A DNA stretch of 40,503 bases from Parapedobacter tibetensis. GTDB lineage: Bacteria; Bacteroidota; Bacteroidia; Sphingobacteriales; Sphingobacteriaceae. Numbering within the stretch: the stretch's first letter is position 1; each line of letters opens with the position of its first letter. Shown in pieces: positions 7,487 through 14,774 of the stretch. Position numbers and translations under genes: made by a program. The notes below the pieces were generated by a model. It made no database searches and had not been told where the DNA came from. It was given only the letters and a program-made list of their open reading frames with translations. The DNA lies in the NCBI RefSeq assembly GCF_024704835.1, contig NZ_JAMXBE010000024.1, positions 1-40,503 on the forward strand. The letters run 5' to 3'.

Positions 7487-7906
7487 ATGGCAAATATTGT
7501 GCAACTAAAAATTTTAATGGTGATTCTGCTGCTTTTGCTTTGTAGCGCATGTTCACTCCGCAAAGCAGAGCGGCAAAGAAAGGCGAATTGGGTGGAAAGT
7601 TTTAAACAGGTAGTATTTATGTGCGGTATGAAGGAATTTTACACGCAACCTGACACTATCACTAAAGACGTATCTCTGTCTATAAACTTTGACATTATCG
7701 GTAATACCCATGTCAACAGGTTAGCTGACAGCCTAGGGAAAGCGTACGCATCTGATTTGAGGGCTAATCCATATTTGATGCCCGTTGAGGGACAACCCAT
7801 TTCCAACTACTTTTTTGGCATCTATCACAGCAAGATATTGGATTCCATTGCAGAAGCCGAATATAAAAAGGAGAAGAAATACAGGAAGAATCTTTATAAA
7901 GAGTAA
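7487..7906 (+). CDS. Small lipoprotein, probable Tai4-like immunity protein
   Basis: The 139-aa product has a lipoprotein signal (MVILLLLLCSACS, lipidation Cys at about residue 22), which places it in the periplasm, where an amidase would act. The body has a pattern I associate with Tai4-type immunity proteins: a short helix with a Cys (VVFMCGMKEFY), a KDVSLSINFDI motif, a helix LADSLGKAYASDL and a basic C-terminal helix. It starts 7 nt after the amidase stop, shares the low G+C of the toxin tip and so was probably acquired with it. Function is inferred mainly from position and length; the family match is by eye. Binding of the cognate amidase in the periplasm would be its role. Confidence 0.55.
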   Translation: MANIVQLKILMVILLLLLCSACSLRKAERQRKANWVESFKQVVFMCGMKEFYTQPDTITKDVSLSINFDIIGNTHVNRLADSLGKAYASDLRANPYLMPVEGQPISNYFFGIYHSKILDSIAEAEYKKEKKYRKNLYKE

Positions 7907-7914
7907 TTTAGATA

Positions 7915-8025
7915 GCCCAAACAGGCATAACTGAGATGTGGTGGTTGAAAAGTGGTCATGTGTGCCCCACGACCCCGCACAACGTAGCATTCGTAGCGGC
8001 GAGGTTATTCACCACCTGTTTGGGC
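7915..8025. other. Long inverted repeat (possible structured RNA or recombination site)
   Basis: The arms GCCCAAACAGG (7915-7925) and CCTGTTTGGGC (8015-8025) are perfectly complementary and 89 nt apart; GTGGTG (7938-7943) and CACCAC (8010-8015) form an inner pairing. It starts 9 nt after the immunity gene. The size suits a folded RNA or a single-strand recombination site, but the integron attC core (GTTRRRY) is not met exactly. No T tract follows. Confidence 0.45.
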
Positions 8026-8231
8026 AAATGATCATGGGCAAGCGGGATTTCCGATGCCTTAGTCGTTGCACTTGGCGGTATATCCATGATACGGCTCCAT
8101 CAAAAAGATTAACCGTAAAAATGTAAGGAAGTGCCAAAAATTGTACTATATCCATCTTTTAAAACTCAAAACATGTTGAGTTCATTTCAAAATATTCGAC
8201 TATAATTTTTCATTTTCAAAACCATTTATAA

Positions 8232-8345
8232 TTCACCGAATCTCTTAATCAGAACAACAATCCGGAATTGGCAGACCTGGAATATAACAGCCTCGGCTTT
8301 TATACGCTGGGGGTTGGCATCGGACTGCCGAAGACAAAACGTTAA
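8232..8345 (+). pseudogene. C-terminal remnant of an outer-membrane protein
   Basis: An open stretch of 37 codons without a start ends NSLGFYTLGVGIGLPKTKR before TAA (8343-8345). Alternating aromatic and glycine residues near the C-terminus suggest the last beta strands of a barrel protein. No upstream coding remains between 8026 and 8231, which is A/T-rich. From 8346 to 8542 I see no gene. Confidence 0.4.
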
Positions 8346-8542
8346 TATCATGTGCATTTTATAGGCTAGGCGTTATAGCCGTTTATCCAAAGGTAGCCTT
8401 CCTTTCCTTAGCCACAGGACACATCTAGTTTGACGCATGTTCAATGGCAAGTATCGAGGACGGGATCCGATTTCCCCAGCATCAGAGGCGATGTTAATGT
8501 CTACATTGTCAGTTGGGCTGAATAGTTAAAGCTTATGGCAAT

Positions 8543-9322
8543 ATGAAAGAATCCACATATACATTCCCTAATATTATACAATCATTAGCATTGCTGTTAA
8601 TTTGGTTTTTTGTACTTCACCCAATTTCCAAACTCCCATTCTCATTCATCGAAAACGAATCGTTGGTATCGTTGCTTTCCGAAGTGCTCAAACTGTTCGT
8701 TTTGTTGGTGTTCGCGCGAGTTCTGGTCAAATATGAATATTTGGGTCAATCACTATTCAAAGTCAGAAAGCTTAATGTGAATATTGTTTTCTTGATTTGC
8801 TTGGGCGTATTGTGTATCAAGTCTCTCCCTAGTCCTTTTCTTAGTTTTTTTGATGAGCATGATGTGTATAAGATGTTGATTGAACCCATGGCAAGTGAAG
8901 TAAATGTGTATTACTTTGTTTTTTCATGTATTATTGTTCCCATTTCTGAGGAAATACTATTTAGAGGCATTGTCCTGAACGGTTTGATTAGGCGGTACTC
9001 ATTTATCGTCGCACTCCTGCTTTCTTCCATACTGTTTGGCCTACTGCATGTCTCCATAGTTGGTGCATTTTTATTTTCCTGTTTTGTAGGATGGATTTAT
9101 TACCGGAGCAATAATCTCCTTTATTGCATTGTGGCCCACGCAATTGGAAATACGATCAGCTTTTTTTTTAAATACGGCTTCGTAAAGCAATATATAAGCA
9201 TGGAGGCGTTTTCAGGATTCATTGACAAGCATGCCGTTATTATTGGCATTTCCAGCGTATCAGTGTTGGTTGTTTGCCTATATGCGATGGCCATGTTATT
9301 TAAGAAGCGGGGTTGCATTTGA
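8543..9322 (+). CDS. CPBP (CAAX/Abi) family intramembrane metalloprotease
   Basis: The 259-aa protein has about seven or eight hydrophobic segments. The three family motifs are present: EEILFR (Glu136-Glu137-Arg141), FGLLH (His169), and AHAIGN (His199, Asn203). These residues form the active site facing the membrane interior. In bacteria such enzymes are linked to bacteriocin self-immunity, prenyl-protein-like processing or envelope stress; nothing here decides between these. The gene stands alone between remnants, is more A/T-rich than the SusC genes, and has no 69-bp element directly upstream. Copy C of that element lies after its stop and points away. The nearby Tae4/Tai4 locus makes an immunity-related role conceivable, but that is speculation. 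Confidence 0.88.
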   Translation: MKESTYTFPNIIQSLALLLIWFFVLHPISKLPFSFIENESLVSLLSEVLKLFVLLVFARVLVKYEYLGQSLFKVRKLNVNIVFLICLGVLCIKSLPSPFLSFFDEHDVYKMLIEPMASEVNVYYFVFSCIIVPISEEILFRGIVLNGLIRRYSFIVALLLSSILFGLLHVSIVGAFLFSCFVGWIYYRSNNLLYCIVAHAIGNTISFFFKYGFVKQYISMEAFSGFIDKHAVIIGISSVSVLVVCLYAMAMLFKKRGCI

Positions 9323-9455
9323 CCGGAGACCGAAATGGTTACAAAAATCACATGAAAAATCCCCAAGACCACCAAACGAAATTATGCAACAGTATTTCCA
9401 ATTGCTCGATGAACATTTGGAAGACCTGTTCATCGCATTATTGCCCCTTGTCAAT

Positions 9456-9636
9456 GCTCCGGATCTTGGGCCCATCGTTCCCTTTTATATCACCTAAATT
9501 GGGGTAGTATTTCCCACAAATTTGGGGTGAAGAAACGATGATATTTTTATTTTCCTTTGTCTCGTTAATCGCTGCGTTCGATATTTCAATAGCTCGACAA
9601 GCTAACAGCGTACTGTTCCTTAGGAGGATTAACAAG
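9456..9636 (+). repeat. Long repeat containing element copy C
   Basis: The left part (9456-9559) matches 11146-11249 without gaps, including TCTTGGGCCCATCGTTCCC. The right part (9483-9636) matches the inverted copy at 30955-31109 through CGATATTTYRATAGCTCGAC, AAGCTAACAGCGTA, TGTTCCT and GGATTAACAAG. The block is thus a mosaic of two different flanks around the same 69-bp core. Confidence 0.8.
9491..9559 (+). promoter_or_regulatory. 69-bp element, copy C
   Basis: It differs from copy B only at one position near CGATGATATTTTTATT. The nearest intact downstream gene starts at 9946, 386 nt away, with a gene remnant between, so it may be an orphan promoter or have a long leader. Confidence 0.65.
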
Positions 9637-9710
9637 GAGAAAAAAGTTTAAGCAGGTTCATTAGTCTTCGGCATAATCAAATAAGAAGGAGGTATGTAAA
9701 TGTAGATTAA

Positions 9711-9857
9711 TCTGCTACGGAAGTAGGTTTCCGTAGGGAGAGGTGGCAGGCCCGGACAGCTGATTTATCTAAAGGAGACTGGGAAAATCCCGTCTATACT
9801 AGGTATACCGGCGATTTTTTAAGACAGATCAATTTTGGCGTTAGTATTTTCTTTTAG
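9711..9857 (+). pseudogene. C-terminal remnant of a probable barrel protein
   Basis: An open frame of 48 codons with no start ends TRYTGDFLRQINFGVSIFF before TAG (9855-9857). The terminal aromatic residues and alternating hydrophobic pattern fit an outer-membrane beta-barrel end. It follows directly on the repeat that carries copy C, so the 5' part may have been lost in a rearrangement. Confidence 0.35.
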
Positions 9858-9945
9858 ATGGAGTACCCAAGTAAGCTACAGCCTGAAATTTGAAGCCCTT
9901 TCATAAAGTCCTAAATAGCGCAAACTCGTTATATCAAAAACCACC

Positions 9946-10545
9946 ATGTTGAAAACCACCATCCTATTAATCATCACGCTGTTATGCGGCCACATGGCCC
10001 TAGCCCAAAAGCACATGCCGGCGGGCGACCGGATGGTAACGGCTTATAACACGGTGGTGAAAACGAAGACTGGCAGGATAAAAGGTGTACTGCAACAGGT
10101 GACGGACAGCAATATCGTGATTAAAAATCTGTTCAATGGATACGATTACATACCCGTGGAGCAGGTGGAAACCATACACATCAAGTTCAACACGAAAACC
10201 CATACGTACAAAATCCAGAGCTATGCATTCGATGATGAAAGACTCTTCAGGAACCAGCACGGATTCATCGATCTGGATGAACCGCTCAACCAACATTACC
10301 TCGAACGGACGGTGGGCGAAAACCTGGCCATCGACGTTGCCGCCAACGCAGCTGGGGTCATCGGCACGAAAGGCCTTAACGGCATGAAACGGCTGTTTAC
10401 CCAAGATATCGCACGCTATCGCATCAGGTATGACAGAAACACCTACCTAAAGCTTTTCGATGAATTGAAGTTTTTCGCGGTTGACTACCAGTTGTCGCCC
10501 GAATTTGAAGCAGATTTATTAAAGATTTTCGGGGATACGCCATAA
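9946..10545 (+). CDS. Secreted protein of unknown function
   Basis: The 199-aa product has a clear signal peptide (MLKTTILLIITLLCGHMALA, cleavage before Gln21). The mature part starts with two beta-rich segments (VVKTKTGRIKGVLQQVTDSNIVI and YIPVEQVETIHIKF) that look like a small barrel of the type that answers an RNA-like or SH3-like fold; a family cannot be named. The middle has DLDEPLNQHYLERTVGENLAIDVAANAAGV and the C-terminus is helical and acidic. No membrane anchor, lipobox or sorting domain is seen. Copy C of the 69-bp element is the nearest recognisable promoter-like sequence, 386 nt upstream. A start-less fragment in another frame follows the stop. Confidence 0.7.
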   Translation: MLKTTILLIITLLCGHMALAQKHMPAGDRMVTAYNTVVKTKTGRIKGVLQQVTDSNIVIKNLFNGYDYIPVEQVETIHIKFNTKTHTYKIQSYAFDDERLFRNQHGFIDLDEPLNQHYLERTVGENLAIDVAANAAGVIGTKGLNGMKRLFTQDIARYRIRYDRNTYLKLFDELKFFAVDYQLSPEFEADLLKIFGDTP

Positions 10546-10735
10546 GACAACAGCCATCCGCCAGCTGAAAAATGCGAAGCCATCGTTTAATTTTGATTTT
10601 GAGCATACCGCCAATGGCATGCTTGTTGGCGGGGGATTGGGGATTGACGAAAGGAAAGCGTATTTCGCACCGCTCGCCGGTGCATCCGTCGGGTTCAGGT
10701 TGGGCAAAAACAGACCGTTGGACCTAGAGCATTGA
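10523..10735 (+). pseudogene. Start-less remnant, probable surface or barrel protein C-terminus
   Basis: A frame open from 10523 to TGA (10733-10735) overlaps the end of the preceding gene and encodes AIRQLKNAKPSFNFDFEHTA, then NGMLVGGGLGIDERKAYFAP, then GASVGFRLGKNRP. The GGGLGI and VGFRLG pieces look like barrel strands. No start codon is in a sensible place. It is either a decayed gene or the frameshifted end of a longer protein. Confidence 0.35.
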
Positions 10736-10878
10736 ATGGGGGCGTAGCTGGTTGCCAAGGGCCAGAAAATAGCTGAACTGTGGGAGAGATTCCATGAGGT
10801 AAGCGTCTTTGAAATAGGCGAAGAACTCCAACAACGTCGTACTGGATTTCACACCAAACAAGTCTGGGTGTAGGCCTC

Positions 10879-10990
10879 ATGGTTGATATAATCCATATCA
10901 ACCATTACAATGATTTACAAATATCAAGTTTTTATGGCTATAACCTTAAAAAGATTTATATATCCATGTTTTTTATGGTTATAGCCATAA
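10879..10990. promoter_or_regulatory. Cluster of ATGGTT/AACCAT dyads upstream of the SusCD operon
   Basis: Dyad 1: ATGGTTGATAT (10879-10889) / ATATCAACCAT (10895-10905), a perfect 11-bp pairing with a 5-nt loop. Dyad 2: TTATGGCTATAACC (10932-10945) / GGTTATAGCCATAA (10977-10990), a perfect 14-bp inverted repeat with a 31-nt A/T-rich spacer; each of its arms is also almost palindromic. The shared ATGG...CCAT ends suggest sites for a dimeric regulator about 190-300 nt before element D. No T tract follows, so they are not obvious terminators. Confidence 0.5.
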
Positions 10991-11180
10991 CTACTTTCCG
11001 GCTAAGTGTCGTGTGCCGTCCCTTCCGCAGCATGCCCCCTCGCGCAAGTCTTTGAGGGTTGAGTCACGCATATAAAGGCAGCTGGCAAATACCGGGGATA
11101 ATTTTCGGGCAACTTAACCAACCACTTGCTTTGTAGGAGGGAAGCGCTCCGAATCTTGGGCCCATCGTTCCCTTTTATAC

Positions 11181-11249
11181 CACCTAAATTGGGGTGGTAT
11201 TTCCCACAAATTTGGGGTGAAGAAACGATGAAATTTTTATTTTCCTTTG
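11181..11249 (+). promoter_or_regulatory. 69-bp element, copy D (upstream of SusCD operon 1)
   Basis: Nearly identical to copy B (GGGGTGGTAT instead of GGGGTAGTAT). Its TTTG end is 88 nt upstream of the SusC start codon. The same flank as in copy C precedes it from 11146. Confidence 0.7.
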
Positions 11250-11373
11250 TCTCATTAGTAAAGATAAACGATTGATTTAAGCGGAAACCATTGCGCTGCG
11301 GTAGCAGCGTTACAGATAACCAAACATAACAAAAAGTATGAACCAAAATTACGTATCAAAAAGACGAAGCCGC
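11181..11373 (+). repeat. Promoter-leader-start cassette, second copy
   Basis: Counterpart of 5451-5642. The leader hairpin is perfect here (CGCTGC 11294-11299, loop GGTA, GCAGCG 11304-11309) and ends 28 nt before the start codon. The encoded N-terminus MNQNYVSKRRSR is shared with the lipoprotein at 5607. Confidence 0.85.
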
Positions 11374-14300
11374 CTGAATTGGAAATTAGCCGTTTTGTTT
11401 CCTGTTCTACTGTATTCGACCATGGGCAGTAAGGCAACCCCGAAAGACGAACGCGCCAACAAGTTGGATGAAATCGCCTTTGCACAGACACCGGTAAGTG
11501 GAAAAGTGGTGGGGCAAGACGGGAATCCGGTTGTGGGTACCACCGTATTGGTCAAAGGGACAGACAGAAAAGCGACCGCCGGATCGGATGGATCGTATCG
11601 GATTGCCGCCAGTGCGGGGGATGTATTGGTTTTCCGGATGATGGGGTATGAAACCCTTGAGCGCACCGTGGGGGAAGCCACCACCATCAATGTTTCCCTC
11701 CGGGTGTCGGTGACCACGCTGGAGGAGGTGATGGTGAGTACGGGGTATCAGACGATTGATAAGCGCCTCTTTACGGGGTCTTCTGCCAAGGTCAGAGCAG
11801 TGGATGCACAGCGGGCGGGCATACCCGATGCCAGCCGGATGCTGGAAGGCCAAGTGGCTGGGGTATCGGTACAGAACGTGACCGGTACATTTGGGGCCGC
11901 CCCCAAAATCCGCATCCGGGGTGCTACCTCCATCAACGGAGACAACAAGCCGCTGTGGGTCATTGATGGCATCATCCTGGAAGATGTGGTGAATATTTCC
12001 AATGAACAACTCTCAACCGGCGATCCGAATACATTGGTCGGGTCGTCCATTGCGGGGTTAAATCCCGATGATATTGAAAGCTTTGATATTCTCCGTGATG
12101 CATCGGCCACGGCCATGTATGGGGCCCGGGCAATGAATGGCGTGGTGTTGGTCACCACCAAAAAAGGAAGGAATACCCAAGGAAAGCCGATGGTTTCTTA
12201 CACGGGCAACTTCAGCACCTTCCTGAAACCAAACTATGACCAATATGATATCATGAATTCGGCCGACCAAATGCACACTTACCTGGAAATGTACAACAAG
12301 GGATGGCTGAACCACCCGCAGGTATCCAGCGCTGCGAGCGGGGGCGTGTTTAAGAAGATGTACGACCAAATGTATGTGTATGACGTGGCAAATGACCGAT
12401 TTGCATTAAGAAACGATGCGCCTTCCCGATTAGACTTCCTGAACCGCTATGCGAATGCCAATACGGACTGGTTCGACCACCTGTTCAAAAATTCGTTCAT
12501 GCAGGAGCATTCGCTTAGCGTGACGTCCGGGACGGAGGCTTCCCAGTTCTATGCGTCAACGAGTTTCCTCCAAGACCACGGATGGACGGTAGGCGACCAT
12601 GTAAAACGTTTCACCGGTACGCTGCGGGGCAACTTCAAGATCAATGATAAGCTGCGTTTCGAATTGCTCAGCCAAGGATCCGTGCGGCGGCAGAACAGCC
12701 CCGGTACGTTGAGGCGTGAGGAGAATCAGGTGGTGGGTTCGTTTAATCGGGATTTCGATATCAACCCCTTCAACTATGCCTTGAATACCTCCCGGACGCT
12801 TACACCCTATGACGACCAGGGAGAACTGGAGTTTTTTACGCAGAATTATGCGCCATTCAATATCCTCCACGAATTGCAGAACAACAAGCTGCAAACGAGT
12901 GTAGTGGATTTGAAGGTGCAGGGTGGATTGAAGTACCGGTTGTTGGAAGGCTTGGAATATTCCTTTGATGGGGCCTACCGTTTCGTGAAAAGCGAGCGCG
13001 AGCATAGCATGACCGAGTATTCCAACGCGGCCAATGCTTATCGCGCCTATGGTGACCAGAATGTCATAGAAGACAACCGATTTCTGTATTCAGACTCTGA
13101 TCGCCCCGGAAGCCTGCCCATGATCGTGCTGCCGCAGGGGGGATTCTATAATGTAACAGGTAATGACATTACCAACTATTACATGCGTAACTCGTTGGAG
13201 TATAATAAGGTATTCAACGAACACCATGTGTTTAACGCTTTTGCTTCGGCAGAGTTGCGCTTCATCGATCGGAGAAACACCCGGTTTGATGGGGTGGGGT
13301 ACCAGTTTGACCGGGGAGGTGTTCCCTATGTGGATTACAATTATTTCAAACAAGCCGTAGAAGCCAATGTGCAGTACTACAATATGGGGCAGGGTTTCGA
13401 GCGCTTCCTTGCTTATATGGCGCGGGCTGCATATTCCTACAAAGGGAGATATTCGGTCAATGGTACGGTGCGTTACGACGGTTCGAACCTATTGGGGATT
13501 TCCCGGACGGCGCGCTGGCTTCCGACATGGAACATCAGTGGTGCCTGGCATGTGCATGAGGAACAATTCTTCAAGCAGCAAGCCACCTTATCTCATGCTA
13601 CGATCCGCGCCACCTATGGGTTGACCGGTAGTACGGCCAATGCCACGAACTCTACCATAGTATACCGCAATCAGGTTACACGCAGGCAGAACGTGGCAGA
13701 CAAAGAGTCGATGATTTTCATCAGCGGGTTGGAAAATGCGGAGTTGACCTGGGAGAAACAATATGAAACCAACCTCGGTGTCGATTTGGGAGCTTTTGAT
13801 AACCGCATTGGTTTGACCATAGACCTTTATCGCCGCAAGGCCTTTGACCTGATTGGTCCACTCCGGTCTTCGGGAATCGGCGGCGATACCTTTAAAAATG
13901 CGAACTATGCGGATATGACATCCAAGGGAATCGAAGTGACGCTTAATGCCGGCATCATCCGTAGGCCGGACCGCGGCTTCAATTGGAGCACCAACCTGAA
14001 CTTCGGCTACCATGTGGGCGAAATCGTAAACCTGCGCAATGATCCCACGATCATGGATTTGATCACCGAGACCGGAGGAGCACGGGAGGGATACCCACAA
14101 CGGGGGCTTTTCTCGATTGCTTTTGACGGGTTGGATCCGAATACCGGGGTACCTACGTTCTACAACGAGAATGGGGACCACCAGAGTAAATTTGTTTATT
14201 TCCAAAGCAGCAACGTGGATAACCTGCACTACGAAGGGCAGATCGACCCCAAGCTGACTGGTGGTTTTACCAATCGTTTTTCCTATAACCGGTTTTCACT

Positions 14301-14763
14301 AAGCGCTTTGGTTACCTTCAGCGCCGGCAACAAAGTGCGACTCTATCCATCGTTCAATTCATTTTACACCGACCTGAATGCCATGTCCAATGATTTCCTG
14401 GCACGCTGGATCGCCCCGGGCGACGACGAGAAAACCAATGTGCCCGCAATTGCCGATCCGTTTGTGATTGCTAACCTGGCGTCTTCGGAGTACCCCTATA
14501 ATGCCTATAACTACTCAACCGAACGGGTAGCCGACGGTGGTTTTGCCCGCCTGAAGCAGGTGCTGTTGACTTATCAGTTGCCCGACCAATGGCTGGGCAA
14601 AACAGGGATAGGCAATGCGGCTATAAGCGTGGTGGGCAACAACATCTGGCTCATGTATGCGGATAAACGGCTGAATGGCCAAGACCCTGAGTTTTATGGC
14701 ACCGGTGGAGTAGCCATGCCGCTACCCCGCCAATTTTCCTTATCGGTCAAACTCGGCTTTTAA
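11338..14763 (+). CDS. SusC/RagA family TonB-dependent outer-membrane transporter
   Basis: The 1141-aa protein has a signal region (LNWKLAVLFPVLLYSTMGSKA) after a 12-residue basic N-terminus copied with the leader cassette. A carboxypeptidase-D-regulatory-like domain follows (VSGKVVGQDGNPVVGTTVLV, about 52-130), then a TonB-box region (LEEVMVSTGYQ) and a plug (IRIRGATSINGDNKPLWVID, IESFDILRDASATAMYGARA, GVVLVTTKKG). The rest is a barrel ending in Phe (FSLSVKLGF). No N-terminal anti-sigma-interacting STN domain is seen. The SusD partner starts 12 nt after the stop. It forms the outer-membrane import channel of the pair; the linked metallopeptidase suggests peptides as substrate, by inference. 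Confidence 0.95.
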   Translation: MNQNYVSKRRSRLNWKLAVLFPVLLYSTMGSKATPKDERANKLDEIAFAQTPVSGKVVGQDGNPVVGTTVLVKGTDRKATAGSDGSYRIAASAGDVLVFRMMGYETLERTVGEATTINVSLRVSVTTLEEVMVSTGYQTIDKRLFTGSSAKVRAVDAQRAGIPDASRMLEGQVAGVSVQNVTGTFGAAPKIRIRGATSINGDNKPLWVIDGIILEDVVNISNEQLSTGDPNTLVGSSIAGLNPDDIESFDILRDASATAMYGARAMNGVVLVTTKKGRNTQGKPMVSYTGNFSTFLKPNYDQYDIMNSADQMHTYLEMYNKGWLNHPQVSSAASGGVFKKMYDQMYVYDVANDRFALRNDAPSRLDFLNRYANANTDWFDHLFKNSFMQEHSLSVTSGTEASQFYASTSFLQDHGWTVGDHVKRFTGTLRGNFKINDKLRFELLSQGSVRRQNSPGTLRREENQVVGSFNRDFDINPFNYALNTSRTLTPYDDQGELEFFTQNYAPFNILHELQNNKLQTSVVDLKVQGGLKYRLLEGLEYSFDGAYRFVKSEREHSMTEYSNAANAYRAYGDQNVIEDNRFLYSDSDRPGSLPMIVLPQGGFYNVTGNDITNYYMRNSLEYNKVFNEHHVFNAFASAELRFIDRRNTRFDGVGYQFDRGGVPYVDYNYFKQAVEANVQYYNMGQGFERFLAYMARAAYSYKGRYSVNGTVRYDGSNLLGISRTARWLPTWNISGAWHVHEEQFFKQQATLSHATIRATYGLTGSTANATNSTIVYRNQVTRRQNVADKESMIFISGLENAELTWEKQYETNLGVDLGAFDNRIGLTIDLYRRKAFDLIGPLRSSGIGGDTFKNANYADMTSKGIEVTLNAGIIRRPDRGFNWSTNLNFGYHVGEIVNLRNDPTIMDLITETGGAREGYPQRGLFSIAFDGLDPNTGVPTFYNENGDHQSKFVYFQSSNVDNLHYEGQIDPKLTGGFTNRFSYNRFSLSALVTFSAGNKVRLYPSFNSFYTDLNAMSNDFLARWIAPGDDEKTNVPAIADPFVIANLASSEYPYNAYNYSTERVADGGFARLKQVLLTYQLPDQWLGKTGIGNAAISVVGNNIWLMYADKRLNGQDPEFYGTGGVAMPLPRQFSLSVKLGF

Positions 14764-14774
14764 TCAACGGTAAC

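Noticed and set aside
7915-8025. Integron attC site
   Set aside because: The required GTTRRRY/RYYYAAC ends are not met exactly and no integrase is in the window; kept only as an inverted repeat.
7938-8126. Plus-strand frame of 62 codons
   Set aside because: Lies across the inverted repeat after the immunity gene and has no protein-like pattern.
9313-9507. Small frames after the CPBP gene
   Set aside because: They run into the copy C repeat; one (MQQYFQLLDEHLEDLF) looks somewhat protein-like but is too short to support.
9566-9945. tRNA or other RNA gene in the long gap
   Set aside because: No cloverleaf or CCA end seen; the gap is explained by the repeat and a gene remnant.
11407-12009. Minus-strand frame of 200 codons
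   Set aside because: Shadow of the SusC N-terminal and plug domains.
13588-14229. Minus-strand frame of 213 codons inside the SusC gene
   Set aside because: Shadow of a clear SusC coding sequence.
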